In this document: positions 45,771-56,929 of the stretch, in pieces | How the letters are laid out: the number at the start of each line of letters is the position of its first letter | Numbering within the stretch: the stretch's first letter is position 1 | Assembly (NCBI GenBank): GCA_011009095.1 | Contig: VTPC01000874.1 | Coordinates: 134,410 to 198,409, forward strand | DNA from: Ignelater luminosus | Lineage: Eukaryota; Arthropoda; Insecta; Coleoptera; Elateridae | Reading direction: 5' to 3' | Length of the DNA stretch: 64,000 nucleotides | Program-made: the position numbers and the translations under genes | Notes under the pieces: generated by a model | Database searches by the model: none | What the model saw: the letters and a program-made list of their open reading frames with translations, nothing else | What the model was told of the DNA's origin: nothing

Positions 45771-46010
45771 ACTACGTAAGGGGTACAAGATGATGGAATT
45801 AGACAAGTATTTCTTTTTATGTAAGTAGGTAAAGCATTCAAAACAACAGAACGTCACTCGGACAAGTTTTGTCCAAAGGTCAAAGTGGCTACTAAATATG
45901 TTACCAAAAACTTTTGAGATATCAAATGATGGGTGCAATTATTTAAAGTTTTATACCTTCGAGACTATGCACATTTTGTTAATGCAATTTAATATAAATC
46001 AGTTTCTTTC

Positions 46011-46151
46011 TGTTAGAAATGTGATTTTGTTGTACGGATGTAAATAAAGTAGGCAACGGTTGTATATAAAAAAAAGTTGTAGTTGAATACGTTTAATAAA
46101 CAATTTAATGGTTTTGCATATTTTATTTAAATATATAAAAGAATTTTAATA
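46011..46151 (+). repeat. left LTR of the copia element
   Basis: It starts TGTTAGAAATGTGATTTTGT and ends AAGAATTTTAATA (TG...TA, the last dinucleotide mutated from CA). It differs from the right LTR by only a few changes plus a short A-run, so insertion is rather recent. The 5-bp duplication CTTTC precedes it at 46006-46010. Confidence 0.93.
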
Positions 46152-46172
46152 TGGTAGCAAAGACCCGTGGTT
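46152..46172 (+). other. primer binding site of the copia element
   Basis: Directly after the left LTR comes TGGTAGCAAAGACC, a TGG-initial tRNA-complement-like sequence of the kind used by Ty1/copia elements. The tRNA was not identified. Confidence 0.5.
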
Positions 46173-46291
46173 TAATGGTTAAATGGTTAAAAGATTGAAG
46201 ACGAAATCAGAAGTTTAATATAAAGTTATTTGTTGGAAGCGGTGAAAGTTTAAACATAACCTAAGAAAAAGTAACGAAAAAAAGGCGAACA

Positions 46292-49200
46292 ATGTCATGC
46301 AATAAGAAGGACGATATTTTACTACAAATGTTTGATGGTACACACTACGACAAATGGAAATTTAGATTGAATCTATTTCTTGAAATGAAAGAATGCAATG
46401 AAGTTATTTTATACGAACAAAAGCCGAGGACAATTACAGAAGACGCTTGGAAGAAAAAAGAAATAAAAGCTAAAAATCATACTGTTAACACCATTACAAA
46501 CACACAATTGGAATTAATTATTTCAGAAACGTCTGCAAGAAAGATGATTGAAAAGTTTGATGAAATTTACTTAATCAAAAACAGTGCAATGAAATTATTG
46601 TGTAAAAGGAAATTACTGGATTTAAAGATGCAAGAGAATGAAAATCCAACTGACTTTTTTAATAGTTTGAAAAGCAACTTAACGAATTAAAGAATTCTGG
46701 AGAAACAGGGAGTGGAATTGATAAATTAAATTATCTCTTATTAGCACTTCCAGAAACCTTATCACATATCGTAGATATAGTTGATGCCCTTCCGCAAAAA
46801 GACAGATCTGTTGAATATGTAAAGTCTAAACTAATATTAGAGTTTCAAAAACGAAATAACAATAAAGACAGTGTCAATAATGATACTCAAACATTTAGTA
46901 CTAATGTATCAAAAAGTATTAAAAACTTTAATACCCAAAATTTCAACTACAAACAACAACAAAGTAAAAATTATAATTCAAGAAATTATCATTACGACCA
47001 ACCAAGTACTTCCAGATATCAAGATAAACCAAATAATACAGTACAAAGATGTTTTAAATGTAATCGACCTGGGCATACTCAACGTTATTGTAGAAGTAAT
47101 CCCAATTGGCGAGGTGGATATTCAAGAAATCCTAGTCGAAATAATTTGACAAGAGTTGCTGGAAATTCGATAGTGGAGGATGAAGCTAAAGCTGAAAGTA
47201 CAAGTAATTCGTTCAATGTCGAGGTGATGTCAACAGAAACCAATACAAAACAGAAGGCTTATACAGTGGAAGAAAATGATATCAAGTGGCTACTGGACAG
47301 TGAATGTTCAGATCATATTGTTAATACTGATAAGTATTTTTCAGAATATATTAATTTAACAAAACCTGTAAACATCAAAGTAGGTGATGGTTTCTCACTC
47401 AAGTCTAATAAAATAGGTAACATTGATGTTTACTTTAATGTTTCAAATAAGCTAATTAAAACTAAAATTAAAAATGTATATTATGTACCAAGCATGAGCC
47501 AGAATTTATTAAGTGTTTCTTGTATTGTTAATCAAAATAATTCTGTTATATTTAAAAACGATAGAGCAAAGATTTATAATTGCGAAGATGAATTAATTGC
47601 CGTTGCTACTAAACTAAATAAACTTTTTAAGCTAGATGGTAAAGTTCGAGGTTCCAAAATTACATCTTATGCTAGTTCTGCAGAAATTTCCAAGAAAGAA
47701 AAGTGGCATCGAATTCTTGGACACGCAAATTTTCAAGATTTAAAACATTATGTGAAATATGTTTGCAAAATAAAATGACGAATTTAAAGTTTAAAAATAA
47801 TCGAAGTAGAGCAAATGATATACTGGAAATAATTCATACAGATGTAAATGGACCAATTTCTCCAACTGGTTACAAGGGTGAAAGATATTTCGTATCCTTT
47901 GTTGATGACTTTAGTAAAATTGTTGAATATATAAAATTAATGCAAAACCAAACTGGAAAGAAAATAAAAGAAATTCATTGTGATAATGGCCGAGAATATA
48001 TAAACAAAGATTTCTTTAGACTAGCTAAAGCAGAAGGCATTTATTTACGAACTGGTCCACCACATACCCATGAATTAAATGGTGTTGCAGAGAGGTATAA
48101 TAGAACCATTATGAATCATGCTCGTTGTTTGCTTAGCGAGGCCAAAATTGATAAGAGTTATTGGCCAGTGTGTATGCACTGCTGCATATATTGAAAATCG
48201 ACTGCTTGCTAATACAAAAATTAGAAAAACTCCATATGAAATATTTTTTAACAAAAAACCTGACGTGTCAAATTTACATTTACATGGAAGTACAGCATTT
48301 GTTAGGATTCCTGAAGAGTGTCGTTCTTCAAATTGGATTCAAAGGCTGTCAAAGGTATTGTAGTTGGTTATACTGGTACGGGCTATAGAATATTAATAAA
48401 TAATAAAGTCATTATAAACCGACATGTGCAATTTATTGAAAAACATATAAAATACATTAGGATTGAAGGTGATGAATGCACAGAAGATACTAATGAACAC
48501 GCCCAAGATGATGAAACTGGACAAAAACAAGAAATCTCATCTGAAACTAAAATTGATGAAAAGGATAATGAGATTGAGGAGGGAACAAATTCAAGATGTT
48601 CCAGACGAGAAATAAAATTATCCAAAAGATTTGATGATCATGTAGTTTACGTGAACTACTCAAATGCTTCAGTACCTGAAAGTTATGAAGAAGCTGTTAA
48701 CTGTCCAAATTCTAAAAATTTTGATACACCCATGGAAGTGAATTTAAAACTAGAACCTGTAGACAATGTAAACAAAAATTTGAAATATAGAAATCTAATT
48801 GGTGCATTACTGTACATATCTTATTCGGTTAATTATTTAAGTCGTTATCAAAATAGTTATGGCAACACACATTTCAAATATGCACTACGTGTTCTGAAAT
48901 ATATGTACTGTACTCGTTATATTAAATTAACCTATGAATCTAACTTCAGTGATATAATGGATGCTTATGTAGATGCAGATTGGGCTGCCGATATAATAGA
49001 TAGAAAGTCAACTACAGGTGTACTTATACGCGTTTATGGAAATTGTTTCTAGAGCTTCAACACATGCCGAATACTATGCTCTTGCTGACTGTGTTGAAGA
49101 GGTTATACCAATTAAAGGCATTTTGACGGATTTAGGTGTAATGGTAAATTCTCCTATAAAAATTTACGAAGATAATACTGGAGCGATAGCACTAGCTAAA

Positions 49201-49416
49201 AACGGAAAATTTTCTAAAAATTCAAAACACATTGATGTTAGTTACCACTTTGTACATGATTATGAAAAGAGGAAACAAATCAATGTTCAGAAGATATCCA
49301 CAGAAAACCAGATGGCAGATATATTTACCAAGTCCCTTGGTAGAATTAAGCTCCAAAAACTAAGAACATTATTAGGATTGGAAAATGTTAAGAATGATTA
49401 TTTTTGTGGCAATTAA
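46292..49416 (+). pseudogene. copia gag-pol, frameshifted, RT domain deleted
   Basis: Gag starts at 46292. A frameshift near 46680 moves the frame, and the zinc knuckle C-X2-C-X4-H-X4-C follows at about 47050. The protease motif reads LLDSECSDHI, so the conserved Gly of DSG is Glu. GAG-pre-integrase (WHRILGHANF) is followed by a shift near 47750. The integrase shows HTDVNGP, CDNGREY and NGVAERYNRT (all three acids), but about 30 residues appear missing between the first and second. Between PESYEEAVNCPNS and TPMEVNLKLE the polymerase core, including the YVDD region, is absent. RNase H follows (YVDADWAADIIDRKST, SRASTHAEYYALA, YEDNTGAIALAKN, KHIDVSYHFVHD, MADIFTKSL). The copy cannot replicate by itself. 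Confidence 0.9.
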
Positions 49417-49517
49417 TTAATCTATTTTTTTGTACTTTTCTTTTCTTACAAAAATTATTTTATTTGTTTATAGTAGTTATTATTATTAATATTAAATTAA
49501 ACAAAATCAAGGAGGGA

Positions 49518-49655
49518 TGTTAGAAATGTGATTTTGTTGTACGGATTTAAATAAAGTAGGCAACGGTTGTATATAAAAAGTTGAAGTTGAATACGTTTAA
49601 TAAACAATTTAATGGTTTTGCGTATTTTATTTAAATATATAAAAGAATTTTAACA
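49518..49655 (+). repeat. right LTR of the copia element
   Basis: 138 bp, TGTTAG...TTTTAACA, nearly identical to the left LTR. It contains the hexamer AATAAA within TTTAATAAACAATTT. The target duplication CTTTC follows at 49656-49660. Confidence 0.93.
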
Positions 49656-50528
49656 CTTTCATGCCCTCTTCTTACTGTGGATAACGCCTAATACACAGCT
49701 GATGACGACACTACAAGAAAATGTCTTAAAATGTTACAAACTCACACGTAATTTGGCACATTTTGGATATTATAAAACTCGTAAGAAAGTTTTCTATTTT
49801 GTCAACTCACAGAAAAAAGGTTATCTCTTCGTGTTAATGACAGCAAATCATTATGGAAAAACTCTAGAAAATTTAATATTGTCAACCGTAAAAAATATAA
49901 TGTTATACCTTCATTTCTCGAGTATGTAAATAAGATAAAAGATTACTTTGTTAATTCGCTTCCTGCTGCTCATTTAGCAGATAACAATTTACTATAATTT
50001 TATAACAGTAATGTGATACGAAACTTGGAAGGTTTCTTTAATTTTTACATTGAGGGAGGAGGACGTTGCCAAGATACTAAATTCTTTAAGATCTAAATCT
50101 ACCAGTGCAGATGGCCTTAATATAATTTTTTTGAATTTGTATTGTCCCCCTTATATCACACATTCTTTAATGTTATCTTGGAAATGTTATCTTTCCCTTT
50201 GGCGTGGAAGCCACCTCTTATTGTACCATTACCTACAGTTTCTCAACCAACTTCTTACAAAGACCTGCGTCTCATTAGTAATTTCAACACTGTCTAAAGT
50301 TATTGAAAAAAATCATTAATAAACAACTCCGAGATTGTCTGACAAAATTTGACATTCAACCTCAGACTCGATCTGGTTTCAGACCAGACCACAGTTGCAC
50401 TACAACCTTGTTAATAATAACAAATGATATCATTCATCAAGCATCTGACAATGGTTTATGTACTATTCTCGTACTATTAGATTACAGTAAAGCCTTTCAT
50501 GTGATCAATCACAAAATTCTTTTATCTA

Positions 50529-51293
50529 CAAGTGATTCAAAAGGTTTGGGCTCAAGGGGCTCATTAGACAAGTGATCTGGAGTAAAAAATCATAATATAC
50601 CCATGTCCGATTCTCAAGGAAAAACTGACTGCAGATTACATCTACTTGCCATGCAAAATAACAACAAATAAATTCTGTCGAAACAATTAGTGAGTAGAAA
50701 GTTGTTTTAGTTATTTTCACAATTTGTGTCACCCTATACCTTGCAACATCATTTTAATGCTCAAACTGCCTAGACTTTCTCCAAGAAACTGTACATATTC
50801 TTATGGAAAGTGTACGTCTGGCCTTAGGAAGGAACATGTGGTTTCAGCAAGATGGAAATCCTATTCATACTGCAGGTTTGGTAGTAGCTTGGTTGAGTAA
50901 CGAATACCCTCAGCGACGGATTGGGCACAGGGGCCCAGTTCCATGCCCAACTCATTTACCAGACTTTCACCTATGGAATCGTTTGAAAGAAAAAGGCTAC
51001 TTTATTCCAATTGAAAGTCAAGAACATTTAATAAATCGGCTTCCTTAAGCTGCCGCAGAAATTCGTCAACGGCCCGAGCAATTGTGCAATGCACAGAATT
51101 CACTTGTTCGCAGATTTGAACAATCATTGCGATTTTTATTTGTTTTTTGTTTTCTGTTAATTAGTTGTTTTTTAAGATTTAGCATACTAAATAAACAGTT
51201 TTTCCTGATTATCTCGCAAATTTTTGAAACATACTCCTAATCACCTGTCTAATGAGCCCCTAGGGTTAGGTCCACACCTTTTGAATCATCCTG
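50529..51293 (+). mobile_element. mariner-superfamily DNA element (internally deleted), inserted in the LINE
   Basis: The inverted ends CAAGTGATTCAAAAGG-TTGGG... on the left and ...CACACCTTTTGAATCATCCTG on the right, each followed inward by the same CTCATTAGACA-GTGAT block, give TIRs of about 45 bp. TA flanks both sides (50527-50528, 51294-51295). The LINE frame resumes after it. Inside, 50803-51160 encodes the C-terminal part of a DDE transposase: WFQQDGNPIHTAGLVVAWL, NEYPQRRIGHRGPVPCP, LPDFHLWNRLKEKGY, IESQEHLINRL. The N-terminal half is missing, so it is a 765-bp deletion derivative. A fragment of the same terminus lies at 26860-26915. Confidence 0.88.
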
Positions 51294-51766
51294 TATTACA
51301 TTAGACTATCAACACGGGCAGTACAACTAATTGAAAAGTATCTAGTTGATGAAACACAAAAGATAACTTTGGATGGTATCTGTTCTGAAATGTTGTGATT
51401 GCAAATGGGCGTTTCACAAGGCTCAATTTTGGGACCTCTGCTTTACATTGTCTACACCAGTAACTTTTATAAATCAGAGACAAATTGTTGATTGAAACGC
51501 AACTATACTATTCCTTCCAGTCACAAAATACATTAACCTATGTGAACATCATAAATGCAGATTTAGAGAATTTAGTGATAACTTCTACTAGCCACTCATT
51601 ATTATTAATAAATCCTTCTAAAACTGTCTTGTTTTTAGAAATAAAAATGATTGTACTTTGTAACTGTACCTTTTAGTAAATAGTGTAAAGAATCTTGGTC
51701 TTCTCGTCGGCGCCAACCTTAGATTTGACTTACATGTGAATAAATGTTTACAGAGAGTTTACTATA

Positions 51767-53979
51767 CAAACAAAAGGTCCTATCTGCAAAATTCAAGATT
51801 TTCATTTTATGCGATATTCTGGTAGGTTATCAGTTTTCTCTATGTTTAGAAACTTTGCAAAGTCCTATCTGCGCCATAAGTACTAACTAAATGATAAAAT
51901 TGTTTGTCCTAACTGAAACATATCTGTTACTACAAAAAGCGAATATCCCATCTGCTCGTTTCCTCCTATCTGCTTGCATTTACAATGCATAGGACAGTTT
52001 AGCTTAGCAGTGTTTATTATTTAACCTAATACATAATAATTTTGTCCGTAAATTTCACGTAGGACAATGGTAAAATTGTTAAACATTACCTCAAAAGTCA
52101 CATAGTGGGTCGATTGAGGCGGTAAAATTAAGTGATGTGATACCAAATTTAATAGTGCTGTCAGTGTTTATGTGATTCTTTTCATAGAGCACAAGTAAGT
52201 AACAAATTTTGTTATGTTAGAATTTCATTTTTAGCACGAATAATCGTGGTAAACATATAGTGTCACTGGCAATTGACCTCAATTTTCAAAACAGAATCAA
52301 GCAAATGAAGAAAAAGAATTCTCAGATATACGATTATAGTGTTGACTAATTCTAAAAATCAAGATGCAGTTCCAGTTTCCCATGTGAATAATCTGAAAGC
52401 AATAGCGATGAATCAATAAAGCCCTTTGAAAAACCTAAAATTCGTATTTGAGCCATATTTAGTACCTCATGTCGATAATGCAAACAATGTAGTACCAGCT
52501 AATAAGGATCAGAACGTTGAAAAATCAACCGCAATCACAAGTACTTTGCTTAGTGATACCGAACAACATATGCAAGCAGTTGTAGTAGATATTATTACTA
52601 CGACAATGCAGAAATCTAAAAGCAAACTCTATACAAAATAGGGCCAACTACGAAAAAAAAGAAAATTTTATGAGGCACCTACAGAAAGGAAAAAAATTAA
52701 GAAGGAACAACATATTAATAACCATAAAGCAAAGGCTGCCTGTAACTGCAAACTGCTTTATGAATTTAACACCTTCAAGGCAAGCAGCTATTACCCAACA
52801 ATATTGGATGCTTATCCAAAGAACAAAAACTTTTTCTTTTAAATTGTGTGAAGAAATCTGCTAAAAAGCGAAATACGTGTCTCCCGAAGGAAAAATGACG
52901 CCATACGTACACTTTCAAGTACTTTTTGAAAAACAATAAAGGTGAGGACGTACGTATCTGTAAAGTTTTTCTCCTTGCAACTTTGGAGTATCGAAATGAA
53001 AATGACACAATTAAAAACTGTTCAAAATACAGATACACAATAATATAGCACGCGTCAACTCGAAAGATTATTATTAATTTATTTACACTGACAATATCAC
53101 ACTACCAACGAGAGCATGATCCAAACTGGAAGTATCTTCCTAGTGATATATCGATTTAGCTTATGTACAAGAGCTTTAATAAGAGATACACAGAACCAGC
53201 TTTTCATACGAACTTTATAGAAGAGTTGATCAGATCTGAATATATCTTTTATGAGACTAGGGTATGAAGAATGTTGAGAATGTAAAGCTTTCGACATTCA
53301 CAAGAGTTCTGGTCATGATGACATTCAGTCTGAATGTGACATTTGTCAAAAATATAAACTTCATAAACAAAGAGCTCTTTGAGATCTAGAGAACAGTATC
53401 AAGAAGATGTGGAGAAAGTTAAAGAGAATGATGCACTTTTCTTGGCTGCCGATTTATAAAAGATAACAAAAAATGTTATAATAATTCCAAACCAACAAAT
53501 GATTTACTGGTTATTATGCTTCCACGCATGAAAACCTTTAAAGAAATTATCTTCACATCCCATATTATTGCTTTCAATGAAAGTTTCATTCCCTTGGGCA
53601 AGAAAAGCAACTTTCGTCCATGTTTATTTTTTATTATTATTATTTGGCGTGAGGAGTTGGCTCACAGGTAGATCTAAAGATAATATCTCAACATTCTATG
53701 CCAATTTTGTTTCTAAGAGAGACTTCAGAACCATTACAATCTGGCTAGACAATTGTTCTTCCAGAACAAAAACTGGGCTTCGATTAGTTTTTCTATGTAC
53801 ATTGTAAACAGTGAAGAATGTGTCATAGAAGAGTTTAAACATCAAATACTTTGAGCAAGGCCACACATATAAAATCTGAATTATTGCAGTGCTCTTGGCA
53901 ACATCAATAAAACATTTAAAACATTAACATCTCAAAACTTAAGAAAATGCAGATAAGACCTTTTGTTTAAGGAGGGCAG
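51767..53979 (+). mobile_element. TIR element encoding a DUF7869-type protein, inserted in the LINE
   Basis: The left end AAACAAAAGGTCCTATCTGC (51768 onward) and the right end (inverted, AAACAAAAGGTCTTATCTGC from 53968 leftward) are near-perfect inverted repeats. The right end has about 8-11 extra outer bases. TATA lies on both sides (51763-51766 and 53980-53983). Removing the element with one TATA joins LINE codons so that RVYY is directly followed by LKMLYSN. Near the left end the decamer TCCTATCTGC or close variants repeats at about 51778, 51863, 51943 and 51966, like subterminal transposase-binding repeats. The 4-bp duplication is my reading; a 6-bp one with a mismatch is possible. Confidence 0.72.
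52640..53900 (+). pseudogene. decayed DUF7869-type protein gene
   Basis: In shifting + strand frames I read CNCKLLYEFNTFKASS (about 52745), KNNKGEDVRICKVFLLATLEY (about 52935), YLPSDISISLMYKSFN (about 53135), SECDICQKYKLHKQRA (about 53330), then VIMLPRMKTF/IIAFNESFIPLGK (about 53515-53600), and after a break ISTFYANFVSKRDFRTITIW directly before LDNCSSRTK (about 53690-53770). The order and the LDNCS-QNKNW-type motif match a large arthropod protein family annotated (as I recall it) with DUF7869, common in multicopy and presumably transposon-borne. Function is unknown; acidic residues such as the Asp of LDNC may be catalytic, which is inference. Many stops; inactive. Confidence 0.65.
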
Positions 53980-54298
53980 TATAACTTAAAGATGCTTTAC
54001 TCTAATCCTAGTTATTTACATGTAGGTCTGAAAAGGAGGTTATGTGATTCCCTAGCGTTATAACCCAAGTAAAAAAGTAACACAGTGTTTTATTCAATTT
54101 TTAAACAAGACTTTCCAATAAGTGCTGAAGATGTCCGTCAGTTACATCAAGACACTTTTAAACATGCCTTTTAAGCCCATTAAAAACATTTTGAAGAATC
54201 CAAGGAGAATTATCCAGTTCCGCACACTTTTCAGTTATTCGATTGGTAAGTTCTTCCAAATTGTTCAGAGGTGTTTTAAAAATAAAGTTTTTCAGATA

Positions 54299-54431
54299 TA
54301 GTGGAGCGCCGTAAGACAAAAATGTAAAAATCTCGGAACCCGGTTCCAGTGAATGGATTTTCGTGAAACCTTTTCGATTGCATTGTAAAATGCTTAAAGA
54401 AAAATGATTACCCATCAAATTTTGCCGATCT
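54299..54431. repeat. left TIR of the PIN/CXC element
   Basis: 133 bp, imperfect inverted match to 56805-56929. It has the same edge (TAGTGGAG) and the same inner limit (GCCGATCT) with a few indels between. Confidence 0.85.
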
Positions 54432-54621
54432 CCATTACAACAATTAATTGAAAAATGAGTAAAATATGAAGATAATAAATTTTTTAGTCAAGCTTTCAAT
54501 TTTATATACAATAAATGATATTTGTATAGTAACTTTAATATTAATTTATAATTTTTTAGCTAAAAATAACAAATTTACACAAAAAAAATTGATAATAAGG
54601 CAAGTTGTTCAAAATCGTAGA

Positions 54622-56690
54622 TCAGACTAAAGATACAAAAAAATCTACATTATCGTCGTCGTCATCGACCTCATTAATTTTGATGATAGGTGATGTATTA
54701 GTACAATTGTTGCCATTCCATTCTACGCAAGCTACAGCGCAAGTCATTCCACTTTTCCTGCACCCACAAGATGCTCCACATCCTGTTTTGCATGTGCAAA
54801 AAATCATTTTCAGTAAGGTCTGTGGAGCTGGTGGCTGCGTCATTGTTTCCCGTGTCAGTATTCCATGTTTCCAACCCCATTCTTCTGGTAATATGTCTCT
54901 TCCGAGCCGTGTTTGAATTTGCAGGTATACTCTTTTGAAGTGTCCAAAAGCGGCATCTGCAGTAGGTGCCAAAGACGGTAATTTAACAAAGCTATTTTTA
55001 GCGGTTGCTTTTACGAAAGAGTTGTACCTTAATTTATTTAGATCTTGTATTTTTTTGAGGGGCAGCGTATAAAGCAAGGGCGCATGTAACACCAGCGTTA
55101 AAAATGTCATTGGCCTCTTTGCATTCATTTTCAAAAACTGCTGCAGCATTTTGTAAGTCCGCCCGTTTCTCGAAATTTTTTGCAAAAACATTTTTTCCTC
55201 GTTGGAAAAAAGCAGAAGTCGTGTCACAACCAGTGAAAGAATGTAAAAAAAGGTTATGCTGTTTACATTTTGGTAATACTGTTTACAAGCTTACAGATGA
55301 GTACAGTTTTTGTGGTATTTTGCCTTTTGTTGGTTTTTGAAAATAAATTTCTCGATCTGTTGGTGAGAGCGCAGTCAGTAAAAGTAGAACATCCACATTC
55401 TCGGAAACTACAACAATGTTTTTAGATTGCAAATTAATTGCGGTTTCAATTATTAATCTGTCGGCATCAGCTTCGGCTTGACAAGAAAATATTCTATTTT
55501 CCGCAAGTGTGTTTCGTAGCATATCTATGAGGCTACTCTTATTTTTGGCGTTCGCTAAAAATTTCTCTTGCCCTATTTTGAGAGGCATGTTGCTGTCGAA
55601 TATGATGCATTTCTTTTAGAGCGACGAGTTCTTTCCATCGATTTTGTGCTGGTTTTTTGGTAACCATTAAATACTACATAAATGTTGTATCCATAATTGT
55701 TATGTAAATATTTTACATAGTGTTCACAAATAGTGCCGAAATTTTCATCCTGTTGCCACTTGCAACGGTGTAGCAACATCCCTCCATCAATTACGTAGGA
55801 AAATTTTTGTACATTGTTAACATTCACCGTCACTTCTGAGAATAGATCATAAAATGCAAATTTTTTTGTTTTGCGCATTTCACCATCTTCAAAAACAGCA
55901 AGAGGATAAGGGGCTAATTCGAAAGTCATGTAGATCTTAAGTTCTTCATCTGATTTTTTTAAAACTCAAATACGTTGAAATAACAGTAGTGGGTCAATTG
56001 GAATGATATCATCATCCACTTTTACTTTGCTTGAGGAAGCCAATAAAGGAATAATTTTGTCTTTTCTTGATAACCTGACTTCTTTAAAAATTTTTCCATT
56101 AATTTTCTTCATTGTTTTTAAACCTTCTTCAAAAGCAGCGTAGCAATTCACGTTTCCGTGGTCAGTTATTCCAGTTGAGATAGACATAGTGACAGTAACA
56201 TCAGGGAACGGACAATGTTGGATGAAATATTCTTCCAATTTTTCCACATTAATTTCGTCCCTTTTGATTCGTGCATCGGTTGAATCAGCGTGTTGATAGC
56301 TTTTTCTTAAAAGATATGTTACAAAATTCTTCTATCCCTTCTATTATATCTTTTGAAAAAATAACACCTTTTATCCATTTGTATACTACACCTTCCGTTA
56401 CACCACGTTTGAAAGGTCCTCCTTCAACGCTCATAGACTTCAATAATGTTTGTTCAATAGTTTGGTCCGTGAAAATTCCAGAAAAAAATACATCTGAACG
56501 TCTCGCCGTAAAATATCCTCCTGTGAATTTCTTAAATTCTGCTGGGTCCATTTTAGTAGGTAATTCTTGCATGTCTTGCAAGTACATTTGTGCGGACGAC
56601 GTCAAACATCTGCTGTTGTCCCTTCTATAATTTCCTCTCCTTCTCACTTTTTTACCTGAGGTCCCTTGAGGCCCAAGGACAGGTTTGTAT
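54622..56690 (-). pseudogene. PIN/FEN1-XPG-like nuclease with CXC cysteine cluster, decayed
   Basis: Minus-strand pieces in order: N-terminal region (56647-56285; KMDPAEFKKFTGGYFTARRS, FTDQTIEQTLLKSM, EGIEEFCNISF); middle (56264-55950; HCPFPDVTVTMSISTGI, VNCYAAFEEG, IPIDPLLLFQRI); FELAPYPLAVFEDGEM and VIDGGMLLHRCKW (55929-55780). Then follow IYVVFNGY (55690), AEADADRLIIETAI (55490), VVVSENVDVLLLLTAL (55420) and FLHSFTGCDTTSAFFQRGK (55240). Next are the downstream helical region, the segment LPSLAPTADAAFGHFKRVY, EEWGWKHG, and finally a Cys cluster (CTCKTGCGASCGCRKSGMTC, about 54790). The spaced acids (VIDGG, VVF-[D/N]-GY, E-D-D, N-V-D) and GCDTTSA recall the PIN/FEN1 fold (GCDY in FEN1); the Cys cluster recalls CXC/tesmin domains. 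At least four frameshifts or stops; Asp to Asn in VVFNGY. About 690 codons originally. Confidence 0.75.
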
Positions 56691-56804
56691 TCGTTATCCT
56701 ATGTAAAATCTAACTTTAAGCGCAAAAAATTTCGAGTTTTTAATAGAAAATGAATGAAAACTCCGAAAAAATAATTATTATTTATTTTAATAATTAAAAA
56801 ATTA

Positions 56805-56929
56805 AGATCGGCAAAAATAAATGGGTAAACATTTTAGTATTTAGTGTTAAAAACACATTCCAAAAGGTTTTACAAAAATCCGTTCAGTGGACCCGGGTTC
56901 CCAGGTATAAATCTTACGGAACTCCACTA
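56805..56929. repeat. right TIR of the PIN/CXC element
   Basis: 125 bp, inverted match to 54299-54431. Flanked on the outside by ATA at 56930-56932. Confidence 0.85.

Larger units (their letters stand above)
46011..49655 (+). mobile_element. Ty1/copia LTR retrotransposon lacking reverse transcriptase
   Basis: The 3.65-kb element is bounded by two LTRs (46011-46151, 49518-49655), with identical 5-bp target duplications CTTTC (46006-46010, 49656-49660), a PBS and a purine tract (CAAGGAGGGA) just before the right LTR. The length is well below the roughly 5 kb usual for insect copia elements. The missing piece is nearly all of the RT domain, plus part of the integrase core. Confidence 0.92.
49700..54065 (+). 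pseudogene. LINE reverse transcriptase relic, interrupted twice
   Basis: Segments in order on the + strand: YKLTRNLAHFGYYKT (49.73 kb), LWKNSRKFNIVNRKK (49.85 kb), VAKILNSLRSKSTSADGLN (50.06 kb), LRLISNFNTVSKVIEK and NKQLRDCLTKFDIQPQTRSGF (50.3 kb), LVLLDYSKAFHVINHKILL (RT block A). Then come the DDE insertion 50529-51293, LSTRAVQLIEKYLVDE and MGVSQGSILGPLLYIVYTSN (51.3-51.47 kb), a degraded YADD (LLIETQLYYSF), NADLENLVITS and NPSKTV (51.55 kb), and LGLLVGANLRFDLHVNKCLQ (51.7 kb). After the DUF7869-type insertion 51767-53979 it resumes as LKMLYSNPSYLHVGLKRRLC, ending near 54065. It is a Jockey/CR1-like RT, dead, with no endonuclease domain seen. Confidence 0.88.
54299..56929 (-). mobile_element. 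novel-looking TIR element carrying a PIN/FEN-like nuclease and CXC gene
   Basis: The inverted repeats are 54299-54431 and 56805-56929. Outermost is TAGTGGAG-(CG/TT)-CCGTAAGA, with further shared blocks GGAACCCGG-TCCA-TGAA, GGATTTT-GT-AAACCTTTT, TTACCCAT and TTTTGCCGATCT. ATA borders both sides (54296-54298, 56930-56932). Removing the element plus one ATA joins the mariner-like frame so that the -CDLTVLDLFV-PY part runs into LKNFIFKT, the expected order in that transposase, which strongly supports exact ends and a 3-bp duplication. Total length is 2631 bp. The only gene inside, on the minus strand, is the nuclease-like pseudogene (54622-56690). No DDE transposase, RT or helicase motif is seen. 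I do not recognise this as a named superfamily. Confidence 0.82.
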
